Assembly: GCF_901000735.1 (NCBI RefSeq)
Contig: NC_081545.1
Coordinates: forward strand, 22,598,134 to 22,662,133
Length of the DNA: 64,000 nt
Origin: Corylus avellana
Taxonomy: Eukaryota; Streptophyta; Magnoliopsida; Fagales; Betulaceae
Direction: 5' to 3'
Every line of letters begins with the position of its first letter. The stretch's first letter is position 1. Under the pieces are notes generated by a model that searched no databases, had not been told where the DNA came from, and was given only the letters and a program-made list of their open reading frames with translations. The translations under genes were made by a program, and so were the position numbers. Of the stretch, positions 11,301-23,700 are shown one piece after another.

Positions 11301-14300
11301 TGTCTTCTCTATCTAAACTTGGTATGAAAGGTAGTAGGGAGCTAAGATATTTAGAGTGCTCTATCAACTATGCTGCAAAGTTTAATGTTCTAGCTGCGGT
11401 AAAGGTAAGTGAAGGTACCTCTAGTGTTTTGAGGAAGCCCAGATTACTCTCCTAGAACATGAGAGGGTTGAATGAGGGGAGGAAATGTCTTGAGGGTTAG
11501 GACTTTGCTTAGAGATTGGAAGGTGGATATTGTTAGTTTTCAAGAAACTAAACTTGATGTTATGTCTTGTAGTGTTGTGTGCAGCTTATGTGGATGTAAT
11601 CATGTGGATTGGTGTTGCTTGGATTCCGGTGGGGCTTGAGGGGGTATTTTGATTATGTTGGACAAAAGGGTGGAGAAGTAGATGAGTGTGTGGGGACTTC
11701 ACCTTGGCTATTTCCTTAAGAACGTTGAAGATCATTCCATTTGAGCTTTTGCGGGTGTCTCTATGGCCCTAATTCTGATAGGGATATAAGGCTTCTTTGG
11801 GATGAGTTGTCTGGTTTGCTTAGTTGGTGGAACCTGCCTTGGTGTACTAGGGGTGATTTTAATGTTACATGTGGATGCGGTTATTTGCGATATCCGCAGC
11901 CATATCCGTAAAATGCGGATATCACTTTTAGATATCCGCATTCGCATCATGTTTTTACTAACTGCATCTGCGCGGTTATGGCAGTTATTATTCGCCATCC
12001 ACATTTTAGGTATAGAGCCACATGCGGATGCAGATATTTCTTCCTTTCCAATTGGATTATTTAATAATATTTGTCGATGTTTCTACCTTTTTGTTTTGTT
12101 TTTTGTTTACACAGTTACATGAAAGATACATCTATAATATCTTGTGACTTCATGTTCTCCTTTTTGTTCTGCTTTTCTTACACTTTTCTCTATTGGAAAA
12201 TTTGTCTCAAAAGTGTTCTTGTGTCCTTGTCCATGCAACATATTCTAACTCTACTTGATAGTGGTTGGCTATCCTACATGTCTATTGGCTCTGCTTGAGA
12301 ACTGCAGTGTAGTAGGCTTGTTCTTGAATGCTCTTAGGACTCTTGTTTTGCCAGAAAAGTTATATGAAACTTGCGGTTTTCTTTGACATATTTAGTAAGC
12401 TTCTGATGTAACCTGAAATGCTACAACTTTTCTTTGTTGTGCACTGAATACGTAGGTGGAACTTTGAGTAATTTATATAGGTTTCTTGGCCTGGCTTATA
12501 TTAATTGTACATCATTGGCATTGATTAATTATGTTTACGAGAATATGAGAATATGGTTTGTAAATTACTTATTAAGCATCTTGAAGTGGACTCTTGCGCA
12601 TTTCCTTCCTTTTCACCCAGCGCAATTCTTGTTAATTCTGAGTGTGAAAGTGCTGCCCTAACTGTCATAATGCCCATTACATATTTTAGTGTTGTGTTTT
12701 GAACTAAATTCATTACGTATCTTTCTTCTTTCAATTTAGAATAAAAACAAGAAAGATAATGGGATATATCAAACAACTGAAATAAGTTAATCAATTGTGG
12801 TGAATTTTTTCTTGTTTATCTTTCTGAGTACTAGTTGGCGTCTGCATATTGTTGTAATCACTACTGCTTATTTCAAAGAAATCATCTTTTCTTTATGCAG
12901 TACTTTGTGAATTATAATTATCACTATCTATTGTATTGAATTTCTTTTTGTTACATAATGTTTTGTCCTATGTTGTATGAGATATTCATAGTTGCTTCTG
13001 TATGTTCATACCACTTCTGTTTCATTCCTTTACTTAGGTTGAATAAATCTCTTGGCAAGAATTTTTTCTGTTTACAATGTTATATTTCCACTGCATCTCT
13101 CATTTGTACAGCAACTAAAGTAATATCCTTGACAGTGGACAGTGCAAGTTGAACCGAAATTTCATGAAGATGCAAGTAATTTAGAAGAATTGGTTCCTTT
13201 TGAGGAATGTATTGAGTTACATTCCAGTGAAAAGGCAGTGCTGAGGGCTCCGGACTATCTCCTTCTTACTCATAATGGGCGTAGCTTCAAGTCAGTTAGC
13301 ATTATTTCACCTTTCCTTCTTCTTCCTAAGTATCCATATATATGTTAAATTGTACATGTTATTTCTCTCATTTCCCAATATTCTCTTTTGCTTTTAGTAA
13401 TTATTTTCTGATGGAATTAATGCCTCAAAATCAATTGTTGCGAGCATGTAGACTTAGTAGTATGTGGCTTGAAGTATGTTACAGCTTTAATATTCAATGC
13501 ATGGATTCACGCAATGTTGTAGGTGTGTGGATGTGGGTGGTGTGCCTGTCATTCTTTTTCTTTTTTTCTTTCTTTTTTTTTTTTTGGTTGGGGATGGTAC
13601 TGCTCCCGTTAGCAGCTGTGTCCACTCCTTGGGAAGCCAAATTCCTGGAAGCAAGCCGATAGTCAGTGTTGAGCTCTTATATGCATTCTTGCATCTAGTT
13701 TAAGAATTGAAGTTTGCTAGATGTGGCTTCTATTGGCCTTCTCATGAGGTTGATTATGAGAATCCTTTCAATGGCTGAAAGTTGGATCGTTTTCTTGGGT
13801 AGAAATTGTTTAATATGCCAATTGTTACAAGGTGGGAATACATATTTGAAATGGAAAATTCTCTGTGACAGATGCGTGGTGGTATTTATGATTTGTTTCA
13901 TAGTGAATGTAATTTATTCACTTTCTGAAGTTGATTTTGAAAGAGCTCAGTAATAAAGCAAAATTTGAATAAGGTATTAGAGCACTAGCAGCAGATGCCT
14001 TATATGGCATTCCCTTCCCTATGTTTAGGGAAAAAAGAGAAAAATCCACAAAAACACACCCACGTCAATAGTCCTAAATTTAACCTACCCCAAGGGGTAG
14101 CTATAGTGTTTCTCAATGCATTGGGAAACACTGTAGCTACTAAATGCTTTATTTTAATGATAAAATACTACAAGTCTCTCTCCTCTCTCCTCTCACGTTT
14201 CTCGATCTTTTCTTCCTCCACTCTTCTTCTTCTTCACAGCACTTCCATCTTCCTCTCCGCCTCTCTCTCTATCTCTCAAGGAACCGGATCTCTATCTCTC

Positions 14301-17300
14301 ATGTTCTCTCCTCCCCCATTCTCAGTCAAGAACATAACTGAACAAATAAAAATAAATGAAGACCAAACTTTTCAAAATGATGAAACCCATAAATTCCTCA
14401 AAAAGAACAAATCACAAATCCACAAAATCATCAACCAAAAAACATTGAATATTCCACCACTCGAAATCAGTTATGGAGGAGGAACCGGAGAAGTTGTGGT
14501 AAAAAATTTCCCTATTGAAGAGGGAGAAGGTGGGAATCATGTTGAACGACCACGAAATTTCAGAGCTTGAAAAGAAAGGTAAATCAACAAACAAAAAAAA
14601 TATCAGAACCTAGAAATCAATGCAGACTAGAGAGAGAGATTGAGAGATAGAGATGAGAGAGAGAGAGAGAATGCAGATGGAGAAGAGAGAGACGGGGAGA
14701 AAAGGGACATATTTTTCTAGAATAGAAAAAAGAAAGGGGAAAATACATTTTACCCCCCCTGAACTATCCACCCATTTGCACTTTTACCTTCAATGTTTAA
14801 AACGTGACACTTAACCCCTCCAAACTTTCAAATTGTTGCAATTCGATCATTCTGACTTTTTTTTTTTTTTTTTTTTTTTCCAAAATGCCCCCATCCCAAG
14901 TTAAAAAANNNNNNNNNNNNNNNNNNNNNNNNNNNNNNNNNNNNNNNNNNNNNNNNNNNNNNNNNNNNNNNNNNNNNNNNNNNNNNNNNNNNNNNNNNNN
15001 NNNNNNNNTTTTTTTGGTTTTTTGTTTTTAAAATAAAATATGTGATGGAGGCATTTTGGGGAAAAAAAAGTCAGAATGGTCGAATTGCAACAATTTGAAA
15101 GTTTGGGGGGGGTCAAGTGTCACGTTCCAAACATTGTGGGTAAAAGTACAAATGAGGGGATAGTTCAGGGGGTAAAATGTATTTTCCCCAAAAAGAAAAG
15201 TAAAATAAAAAAAATATTATTTTAATGATACAAGGAAGATTTAGAGAATTTATTGTGGGGTGTATTTAGATAGGGAACTAAAAAGTAGTTTGATTCCTTA
15301 AATTTAAGGAAAATGATTAGGTATTTGCTGCTAGTGCTGTCAAGGATGTTGCATTACAATACTAGAAACTTTTTTGTGTCTGTTCTCTGATATCTTATAT
15401 CTTTATGTATCACATAGTGGCAAAAACATCAAAACATTGTTTAGCCTGTTTTTGTTTATTAGTGAAAATCATAGATTAGAGTCAAATGCCTCTGTAATTC
15501 TGACCTTGGAGTAATCCCATAATTTATAAAAGCTATGGCCTTGTTTGGGAATGCGATTTTTTGGTTTTGAACTCAATTCATTTTTGAATTTTTTTTGAGT
15601 GTGAATATCGAGGAGAAAAAAGAGTTGAGATTATGTTTGGATGGTAATTGATAAAATTAAGTAAAAATTATAAAAATATATATAATTTAAAAAAATATTA
15701 GATATTAAAAAAAAAAAAAATTAATTAATTAATTTTTAAAATTAGGGGCAGTTTTGAACCAACCCTAGGGGTTGCTGGACCACCACCGAGGGGTGGATCA
15801 GCCACCCCCAGGTGTCTAAAGGTGGCCGAGCCACCAAGGGGTGGATCGGCCACCCCCAAAACTAATGGGGGTGGCTCCCAACACGAGCCACCCCAAAAAC
15901 TGCTTAGTCAGCCCCAACGGCTACTTGGGGGTGGTCCATCCACCCCTAGTGGGTGGATTGACCACCCTCGAAGCTAATGGGAGCCACCCTCAGCTGCTAC
16001 TTGGGGGTGGTTTGCCACCCCCAAATTAGACGAGGGTGGGGGTGGCTCGGTCACCCACCATTAGGGTGGTCCGACCACCCTATGTATATTTATTTATTTT
16101 TTAAAATCTTTATTTATAAATTTTATTAATTGGGTTGAGAATTTTTGAGTTAAGTTGAAATTTTTTGAGTTGAGTTTAAAAAATTGCCAAACATGAATTT
16201 AGAAAAAGAGATGGAAAATCTAGTTTCCCAAACAAGGCCTAAACCTTCCATCTTGTGTACCATAATACATACAACGGATACAGAGACACATTGCCTGCAA
16301 AGTGTGGTCAAAAGCACGATTTGAGATATGCATTCCACCAGTTTGTTAAGTGATATTTCGTTGCATTACTGATATTCATGATTAGATTTAAGTTTTTGAA
16401 GAAAGTAAAATCCTAATTAACTTAATTCATGACTCAATTTAAGTTTTTTAGTAAGTAAATATGATTAACTTAAGTTATGAGATAAATGTCTAAAAGGGCA
16501 TCTAATTTTTTGAAGATGATGATAAACCTATATTACAATAAACATTTGAGTGAATCTATGTATAGATTGTAGAAAGCATTGAGATTTTAATTAAGTTATT
16601 TGATCTCATTGGTTTTTAAGCATGAATTCAGTTCCCTTTATCTGAAGTCAGACTACAGTTGACACTTTGTGTCTAGATTACATGTTCTCCAAGTACGATA
16701 ATTAATGAAGTGCGTTCATTGTGGCTTTTCCAGTAGCATATTGTATCTTAGATCACTGTAGAAAATGTTTTCCCTTGCAAATTATGCGGTTGATCATTTT
16801 CTCAAATTATGTTTCTGATAATATTCTGTTGGCTCTTTTGTTTCATATATTTTCCCCTCTTCCTTTATTATTTAATCTTTTTTTTTTTAGATATATATTT
16901 TCCCTATTTTTGGAGCATTAGGTTGTGTTATTCTACTAGAAATGTATGTGCCCGTGGGGGACTGACCTGAGCTATAGGCAAAGGACTTTGATAGGCAGCA
17001 TAAAGCACTTGGACATAAAATAGCTTTTGAGTCTGTATGTTGAATTATTAATGGCTATAATCTGTTTGATTAATCATTTCATGGAAGTGTGACAATCTTG
17101 AATTACATTTACCAGTTTTTCATAAGAATTTAGACAGACTTGAGTTGGAGGGATGCCCTATAATTAAAGCTTGACTGATTGGATGGTTAATATTGTACAA
17201 TTAAGACTATATTAATGATGGTAGATGGTAGACGAGTCCTACTGGCTGGAAACTGCATTTGACTTTTGCACAATGAACTTCCTGGCATGGTGACATGCAG

Positions 17301-20300
17301 GAGATGCTCTTGCAGCCTCCAAGATGGGACTTTAATCTATTATCCTGTAAAACAGATCCTAGCTCTTATTATTCTAGAAATTGTTTAAACAGTGACACCC
17401 ATCAGGTTGTAATGTTATGTCACTCCCGAGCGTATTGTATGTTAAATTTGTGATTGGTTAAACCACCATTAGTTCTTGCTTACTGAATTGGCTAGAATGC
17501 TTTTATAATCATTATGCAGACACCAAAGTGAGTACAAACAAGTGCACATATATAAACCTGAGCGCAAGCAGATCAGTGGTGGTTTTGCTGAGCTGCTAAT
17601 CTGTTACCTTTATGGCTATTGTTGTTTTGTGATTTGAGAAGTTTATCCTTTCAAGTTTGTTGTAACTTTAGTCTTAATGCTGAATGGTAATCACTTCTAC
17701 TAAATAATTTCAAGTTCTTTCTGTCTCTTCAGTATAGTTGTGGATCCTACCAATCTGGGGGACGGTCTGCACTATTTTGAGCTCTTTGGGGTTGATTGCA
17801 AAGCACCATGGCGTGGGCCTCTGTTCAGAATCCCTATAACTATCACTAAACCTATGGCTGTAGTGAATAGGCCTCCTCTAGTTTCATTTTCAAGGATGCC
17901 ATTTCAGCCAGGTGTAGTGTCAACTGTCTTTTTCTCCTGTTTGTTGTTACCATGGTTGTTACTGTGCATTTGACTGTCTTGAAATTGCTTCTTTAAAGGC
18001 AGGAAAATTCAACAAGTGGTCCTTCATCTAGTTTCTGGTCGTACTTTAATAACTGGAACTAATTCATTTTTCTCTTTCATGGATGTACTGCATTATTAGG
18101 CCACATAGAAAGGAGATTTATAGAAGTGCCACTTGGTGCTAGTTGGGTTGAGGCAATGATACAAATATCAGGATTTGATACAACTCGAAGATTCTTTGTT
18201 GATGCTGTTCAGGTACAGTATTTGATGAGAAATTCTATCAGCTGTCTAAACCTGCTTTAACATTTTTGAAATTTCCAGATTTGTCCTTTACAAAGGCCTA
18301 AAAAATGGGAGAGCGTTGTAACATTTTCTTCTGCTGGGACAAAAAGGTTTGCCTTTCCTGTTGTGGGTGGTCGGACAATGGAGTTGGCCATTGCTCAGTT
18401 TTGGTCAAGTGGCATAGGAAGTCATGAAACCACTAATGTTGAATTTGAGGTAGCATGCTTTTATCAAAACTTTGGATATATTGTGAATCTTTGAAGTTCT
18501 TAAAGTTTTCCAGCTTCACCATTTTTCTCCATTTGGACGTCTCTTTATTTATTGTGTTGTTTGTGGCTCACTTTCTGGGCATTTGGTCTTGAGTTAGCTG
18601 TATGTATTGCTTCCTTTAGCCAGCTCATGTGCACTTTTTTTACTGGAAATGGTTCTTCTAATCTCCAGAACATGTTCAAATATTCTCATGTTTCCTTACA
18701 GATCAGATCCTCCACTCCTTTTTAAAAGTTTTATTTTTGAATGAATTTTTTGTCGCAGCATGTATTCCTTCTGGTAAATTTAGGGTTATCATGTCTATTG
18801 TGATTTCTTTAAGAGCGGTAGAATTCTTCTGGATTCACTATACATGTGACTTTTATATGAAATTCCTAGGTCGTGTTTCATGGGATTGACATCAATAGAG
18901 GGGAAGTATTACTTGATGGAAGTGAAGCACCCACCAGAATTGATGCTGAAGCACTATTAGCATCTGAGAAACTTGTACCTGCTGCCCTTCTTAACAAGGT
19001 GATTGGTCACCTTGTACAGATGATGGGGGTCATATATCTTCATTAATGAATAATTTTTTTTTAATGCTGTCAATTGTACTGAAATAGCTTTTACCTTTCT
19101 TTGTTCCAGATAAGAACTCCATATCGTCCTATTGAGTCTAAACTTAGTGCCCTTGCAACGAATCGTGACAAGCTACCTTCAGGCGAACAGATTCTAGCAC
19201 TGACATTAATGTGAGTTATGGTGTGATTTTTGTTAATTTCCTACTTCATTTGGCTTCGTTTTGAGATTATATTGATCCATTTATTCTTCTAATTCTTCAG
19301 TTACAAGTTCAAATTGGAAGATGCAGCTGAAATAAAACCTCAAATACCATTACTTAACAACCGCATATATGACACTAAATTCGAGTCTCAATTTTATATG
19401 ATTTCTGACACAAACAAGGTACATAGACATTTCATTATAATGAAATTCTGTAATGCTTTTATTTGAAGTTAGGGGGTATAATTTCCATTCTCAAATGCAA
19501 TCCTTTTGAATTAGTTACATACGCTCAAATAATAATGCTGTACTTGTATCGCAAATCCATATTCTGAAATTTGAGTGCCATGGCGATTGATGAAGTTTAT
19601 CTTTTATATTCTAGCAGTCTTTTCATTTCCTTTTTATTTTTGTTCTGATGGTAGTTTACTTCCTATTTCCCTGTAGATATGCTGACTCAATTTCCAATTT
19701 TTTCCTTTACAATTGTAGCGTATATATGCAATAGGTGATGTCTATCCAAAGTCTTCAAAACTTCCTAAGGGAGAATATAATCTACAGTTATACCTAAGGT
19801 ATGGGCCTCTAAGGCAGTACATAAAGTGCATGCAAGCACATACTCTTCCTTCTCTCTCTTGCTCTTTCTTTCTTTCTTCTTTTTTTAGTGAAATTTGTGC
19901 CTATTCGGGCTTGATTTTGCTACATAAATTTATTAGTCTGGTTTTTCTTTTTAACGTAGAAGATGGTAATATCTTGGTAAGGAAACCATATTAACCACAA
20001 ATGATGGCTCTGTCTTCTTTAGGGGTGGTTACCAACCCCTTCAGGGCAGAAATCTATGTTTTCTGAATAACTTTTGAGTGATATGTGCAATCGAGTTATA
20101 AAACTTGTTGGAGGTGATGAACAATGTTAAATTACTACTTATTCCAAAAACTTAAGCTGATAAGAAGAGATAAATTTAATCAATACTTTAATTAATCAAT
20201 AGAAACTTAACTAAGTGTTGAAAAGAAGCCATGGCCCTCCTTAGTTTTCATATTTTTTCTTAATTTTTTTATTATATATATAAATTAGACTTGATCCATC

Positions 20301-20726
20301 ACTTATATTTTAATCCCTTGGATGAAAAAATTTGGTTACGTCCCTGATTACAAGGAAGGAGAGCCATGCTATCTGAGGGGGTTGGAAATGGAAAGCCCGT
20401 TACTGACCTTGAGCTGAATTCTGTGTTTACTGCACAGTGTCGGAATTCTCGAGTCAGCTCGGGGTCCGGTTTACCATCGGAAATTCCTTTAAAAAAAGTT
20501 TCTATTTGTTTGGTTACCGAAAGGAGAACACAAATGAAAACGAATTCCATTCCTTACTGAACTCTTTGTATGCATATCAACCAGAAAAGAGAGAAGAACA
20601 AGTCCTGAAACAACCAAAGCAAATACCACCCGCCCATCTCAAATTCAACACGTAATCGAACCAAAATTCCAATATAACCATCCCCACGAGCCCACATCCA
20701 AACCAACTGTAACGAAAACACCACCA

Positions 20727-20764
<38 letters not shown>

Positions 20765-23700
20765 AACCATCTGGTAGATTGGCCCAAAAGGGGGCGGCAG
20801 GCGGCCGCAGCGAAGAGAGAGCGGAAAGGGAGTGGGTGAGCAGTGTGTGTGTGTGAGAGAGAGAGAAGTTTTTTAGCCTTTTAGGTTGGGGTTTTTTGGA
20901 ATACTTATCACCCTTATTTTTTTTTAATTAAATTATCAGGTCGTGTTGGAATTCTTGTTTCTGGTGAAATGGATACTGAATTCCACCCTGACCCAGCCAG
21001 AAATCCAAAACTGGTTACGAAACCTGATCTTACCCGAGTCAGGAGCTGACCAGGTGGTTTGGGTTTGTGTGGGTTTTGCCCAGCCTAGTTTTCTTTTCCT
21101 AATTTGAGCAACCTGGTATTTTCTTAGAACACCAATATTGGTGTAATCCTTGAAAGCTGCAACAGCTTAAAGTAGACTTATTTTACAATTGAAGAACTTC
21201 TGAAGAATTTGAAATATAAGTGGTGCTTCCACCCTCCCAAGTTCCTTTCTCTCATGGCAATTATCTTATTCCAGGCATGACAATGTGCAGTATTTGGAAA
21301 AGTTGAAGCAGTTGGTCTTGTTCATTGACAGAAAGTTGGAAGAAAAGGTGATACGTCATGTTCTTTAAATAGCTGTCACAGTCTATGAAGAATGTTTTGC
21401 TTTGATGTTTCAAACATCTGGTTTAGCGTTATACTTCAATTTATTTCATGCATTTTGCTTATCTTATTTGTATTATGTTGTGCTTACTCAAACCTCTAGT
21501 TTTCTGCCTTTACTTTATCTAAAGAATATTTTTTGACTGGAAATTGAAGTTTTGTTGAAGTAACATAAAGTAGCATGCCCTTCAAATCTGCTGAGTGTCC
21601 CCTTAAAACTAGCCTTAAAGCCTGTGCAGGATTATGTTTAGAATTCCTTCCTCCCATGGTTGAGCCTTTCTATATCATACATTGGTTGACACTATTTGGT
21701 GGCTATGTTATTTAATTTATAAAATCTAGCTAAACTATCTGGTTACTCAGTTATCGGTGCTCTCTCGGGCTTTGCTTTTGCTATGATAAAACTGTTAGGG
21801 AAATTGGATATTGAAATTTATCTACCATTGGGCATATATTTTGAAAGAGTAATTCTATTCATTACCCTCAATCCCCCCAAAGCCAATATGGCATGGTCCC
21901 CTAACCAAAAAGCTAATCTCCGTGCGCCAAATGCTATGGGAGGCCACGCCAAATACGCTTTTTTGGGGGAGGGGGGGGGGATGGTTAATGACCCTTCCTG
22001 GTTTGCTCTTGTTAGCTAATGTGTTCCGCTTAATGAGCAGACCGTGTGGGGGGGTGGGGTGGTACTTATTTTGAAAACTACATTAGTTTGGTTGATAGAT
22101 ATATGGAATAGGACTGTACACGGCCTCCTATGGGTGGAGATCATCCATTTTCTGCCACTGTATCCACCTCCAGTGGATTTCACCATCCAGCCACCCGTCA
22201 GCAGGAGGCGGAGTCCATCCGTATCCACACACGGGCGGTCGGACAATTTCACTTAACTGCCTGATATGTATTCACCAAATTATTCTTATTGTCACCTTAC
22301 CCTAATCAAATCTATTTATGTGGTAGTCCTTGGAGTGGGGCAAGTTTCTTAGCACACTGTACTCCCTGTTACATTTGAATTATATGCAAACATGTGTGCA
22401 AGCGCACACACAAATACACATACATATGTGATACAAACTTTGCATGGGGCTAGGAATTTGTCCATATATGATTGTGTTGGTGCTGAATAAGGTGACTATT
22501 TTTCAGAAGATCTTTGCTATTTATAACAATGAAAAGCAAGCGATTTAACCAGTTCTGTGTAGGGAAACTTTCGAGGGTGCGGTGCACGGGATCGGGGTTT
22601 ACTCAGTAGGGGTGGGTTTGAAGGGCCCTGCCTTGGAGAGGTTCCCCGATGTCAAAAAAAAAAAAAAAAAAATAAAAATTTATAACAAGTTCTTGTGTAC
22701 TTCATGCTTTTATGATGTGTGAGGTCTTCATGGGGTTTAATAACTCCGTGAAACATTGAAACTGTTACTATTTAGGTTAATCTCTGTTTGATATAAGAAG
22801 TATTTAAATAATATTGCAATTTAAAAATTTAACACGGATTGTATTAAATAATCTGTTTCTGTTATTTTAGGTATAAGATCTATGTTCCAGTGTTTCAAAG
22901 AGGATAGTTTAAAATTATTAATATCTTCACTGAAATGACCAGTGCGGATGAGGAGTTTTTTAGTAAAGGCTTATGCAGCCAACAATGCGGAGTGCACATT
23001 TTAAATTTCTATTAATTTTTCCAGTGGTTTGTTTTTAATCCAGGATGTTATTAGATTGAGCTTTTTCTCTCAACCAGATGGCCCTGTTACAGGAAGTGGC
23101 AGCTTTAAATCCTCAGTTTTAGTTCCTGGGTATGCGCCTGAATGATTTAGTTGTATGGTTTACATATGTTATTATCTTCATATGGTAGTTATTTTAACTT
23201 AATGCATTCTTTTGGTAGAATAAAAGAAGCAATTTATTTGGGGCCACCATCCAAAGACAAGCTTCCAAAGGTACTGCGTTCTCCAGTTTTGTTTTCCACT
23301 TAAATATAAGTGCAGAAGGTGTTAAACAATGCTTGTAATATTTTTGTAGAATTCTTACTTATCAAAAAAAAAAAAAAATTTTTTTGTAGAATTCTCCACA
23401 AGGATCTGTATTGCTGGGAGCAATCTCATATGGAAAGCTATCATGTGGTGGTCAAGAAGGGGGGAAGAATCCACAAAAGAACCCTGTGTCCTATCAGCTT
23501 TCTTATATAGTGCCACCAAATAAGGTTGAAAAACATGCTGTGATGAATTCTTCTCGTGTCACTTGTAATGGTGTAAAACGATAGTGTAAATTTGGTTATG
23601 CAACTGTCTGGGCTTCAGTTGCTTGTGATGTTATTCTTGTCCTTTTATGTCCTAACTCATGTCCATTTGTCATTTCATTAAATACTTTTGATAGCTCGAT

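Larger units (their letters stand above)
13981..15338. mobile_element. Non-autonomous DNA transposon with 20-bp terminal inverted repeats
   Basis: The left end AGCACTAGCAGCAGATGCCT matches the inverse of the right end (AGCACTAGCAGCAAATACCT) with two differences. The interior has CT-rich sequence, a strong hairpin (14097-14140) and a nested foldback element (14736-15189) with an assembly gap. Without the nested part it is about 0.9 kb. No clear target duplication is visible. It does not look coding. Confidence 0.6.

Noticed and set aside
12434..12661. Small open frames in 12000-13000
   Set aside because: AT-rich intron sequence with no conserved peptide; they lie between proven TPP2 exons.
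13142..13348. TPP2 exon start at 13142
   Set aside because: The conserved peptide begins with Trp-Thr at 13136, directly after a cag acceptor, and phase joins the exon ending at 2315.
14804..15116. Frames spanning the N block
   Set aside because: Built on unknown bases in a hairpin element; not coding.
15841..16029. Open frame rich in Pro/Gly
   Set aside because: Same GC-rich MITE cargo as at 59860-60180; no protein family resembles it.
21845..22255. MITE or gene in TPP2 intron 21348-23043
   Set aside because: G-runs, C-runs and short frames are present, but no convincing inverted ends, target duplication or protein similarity.
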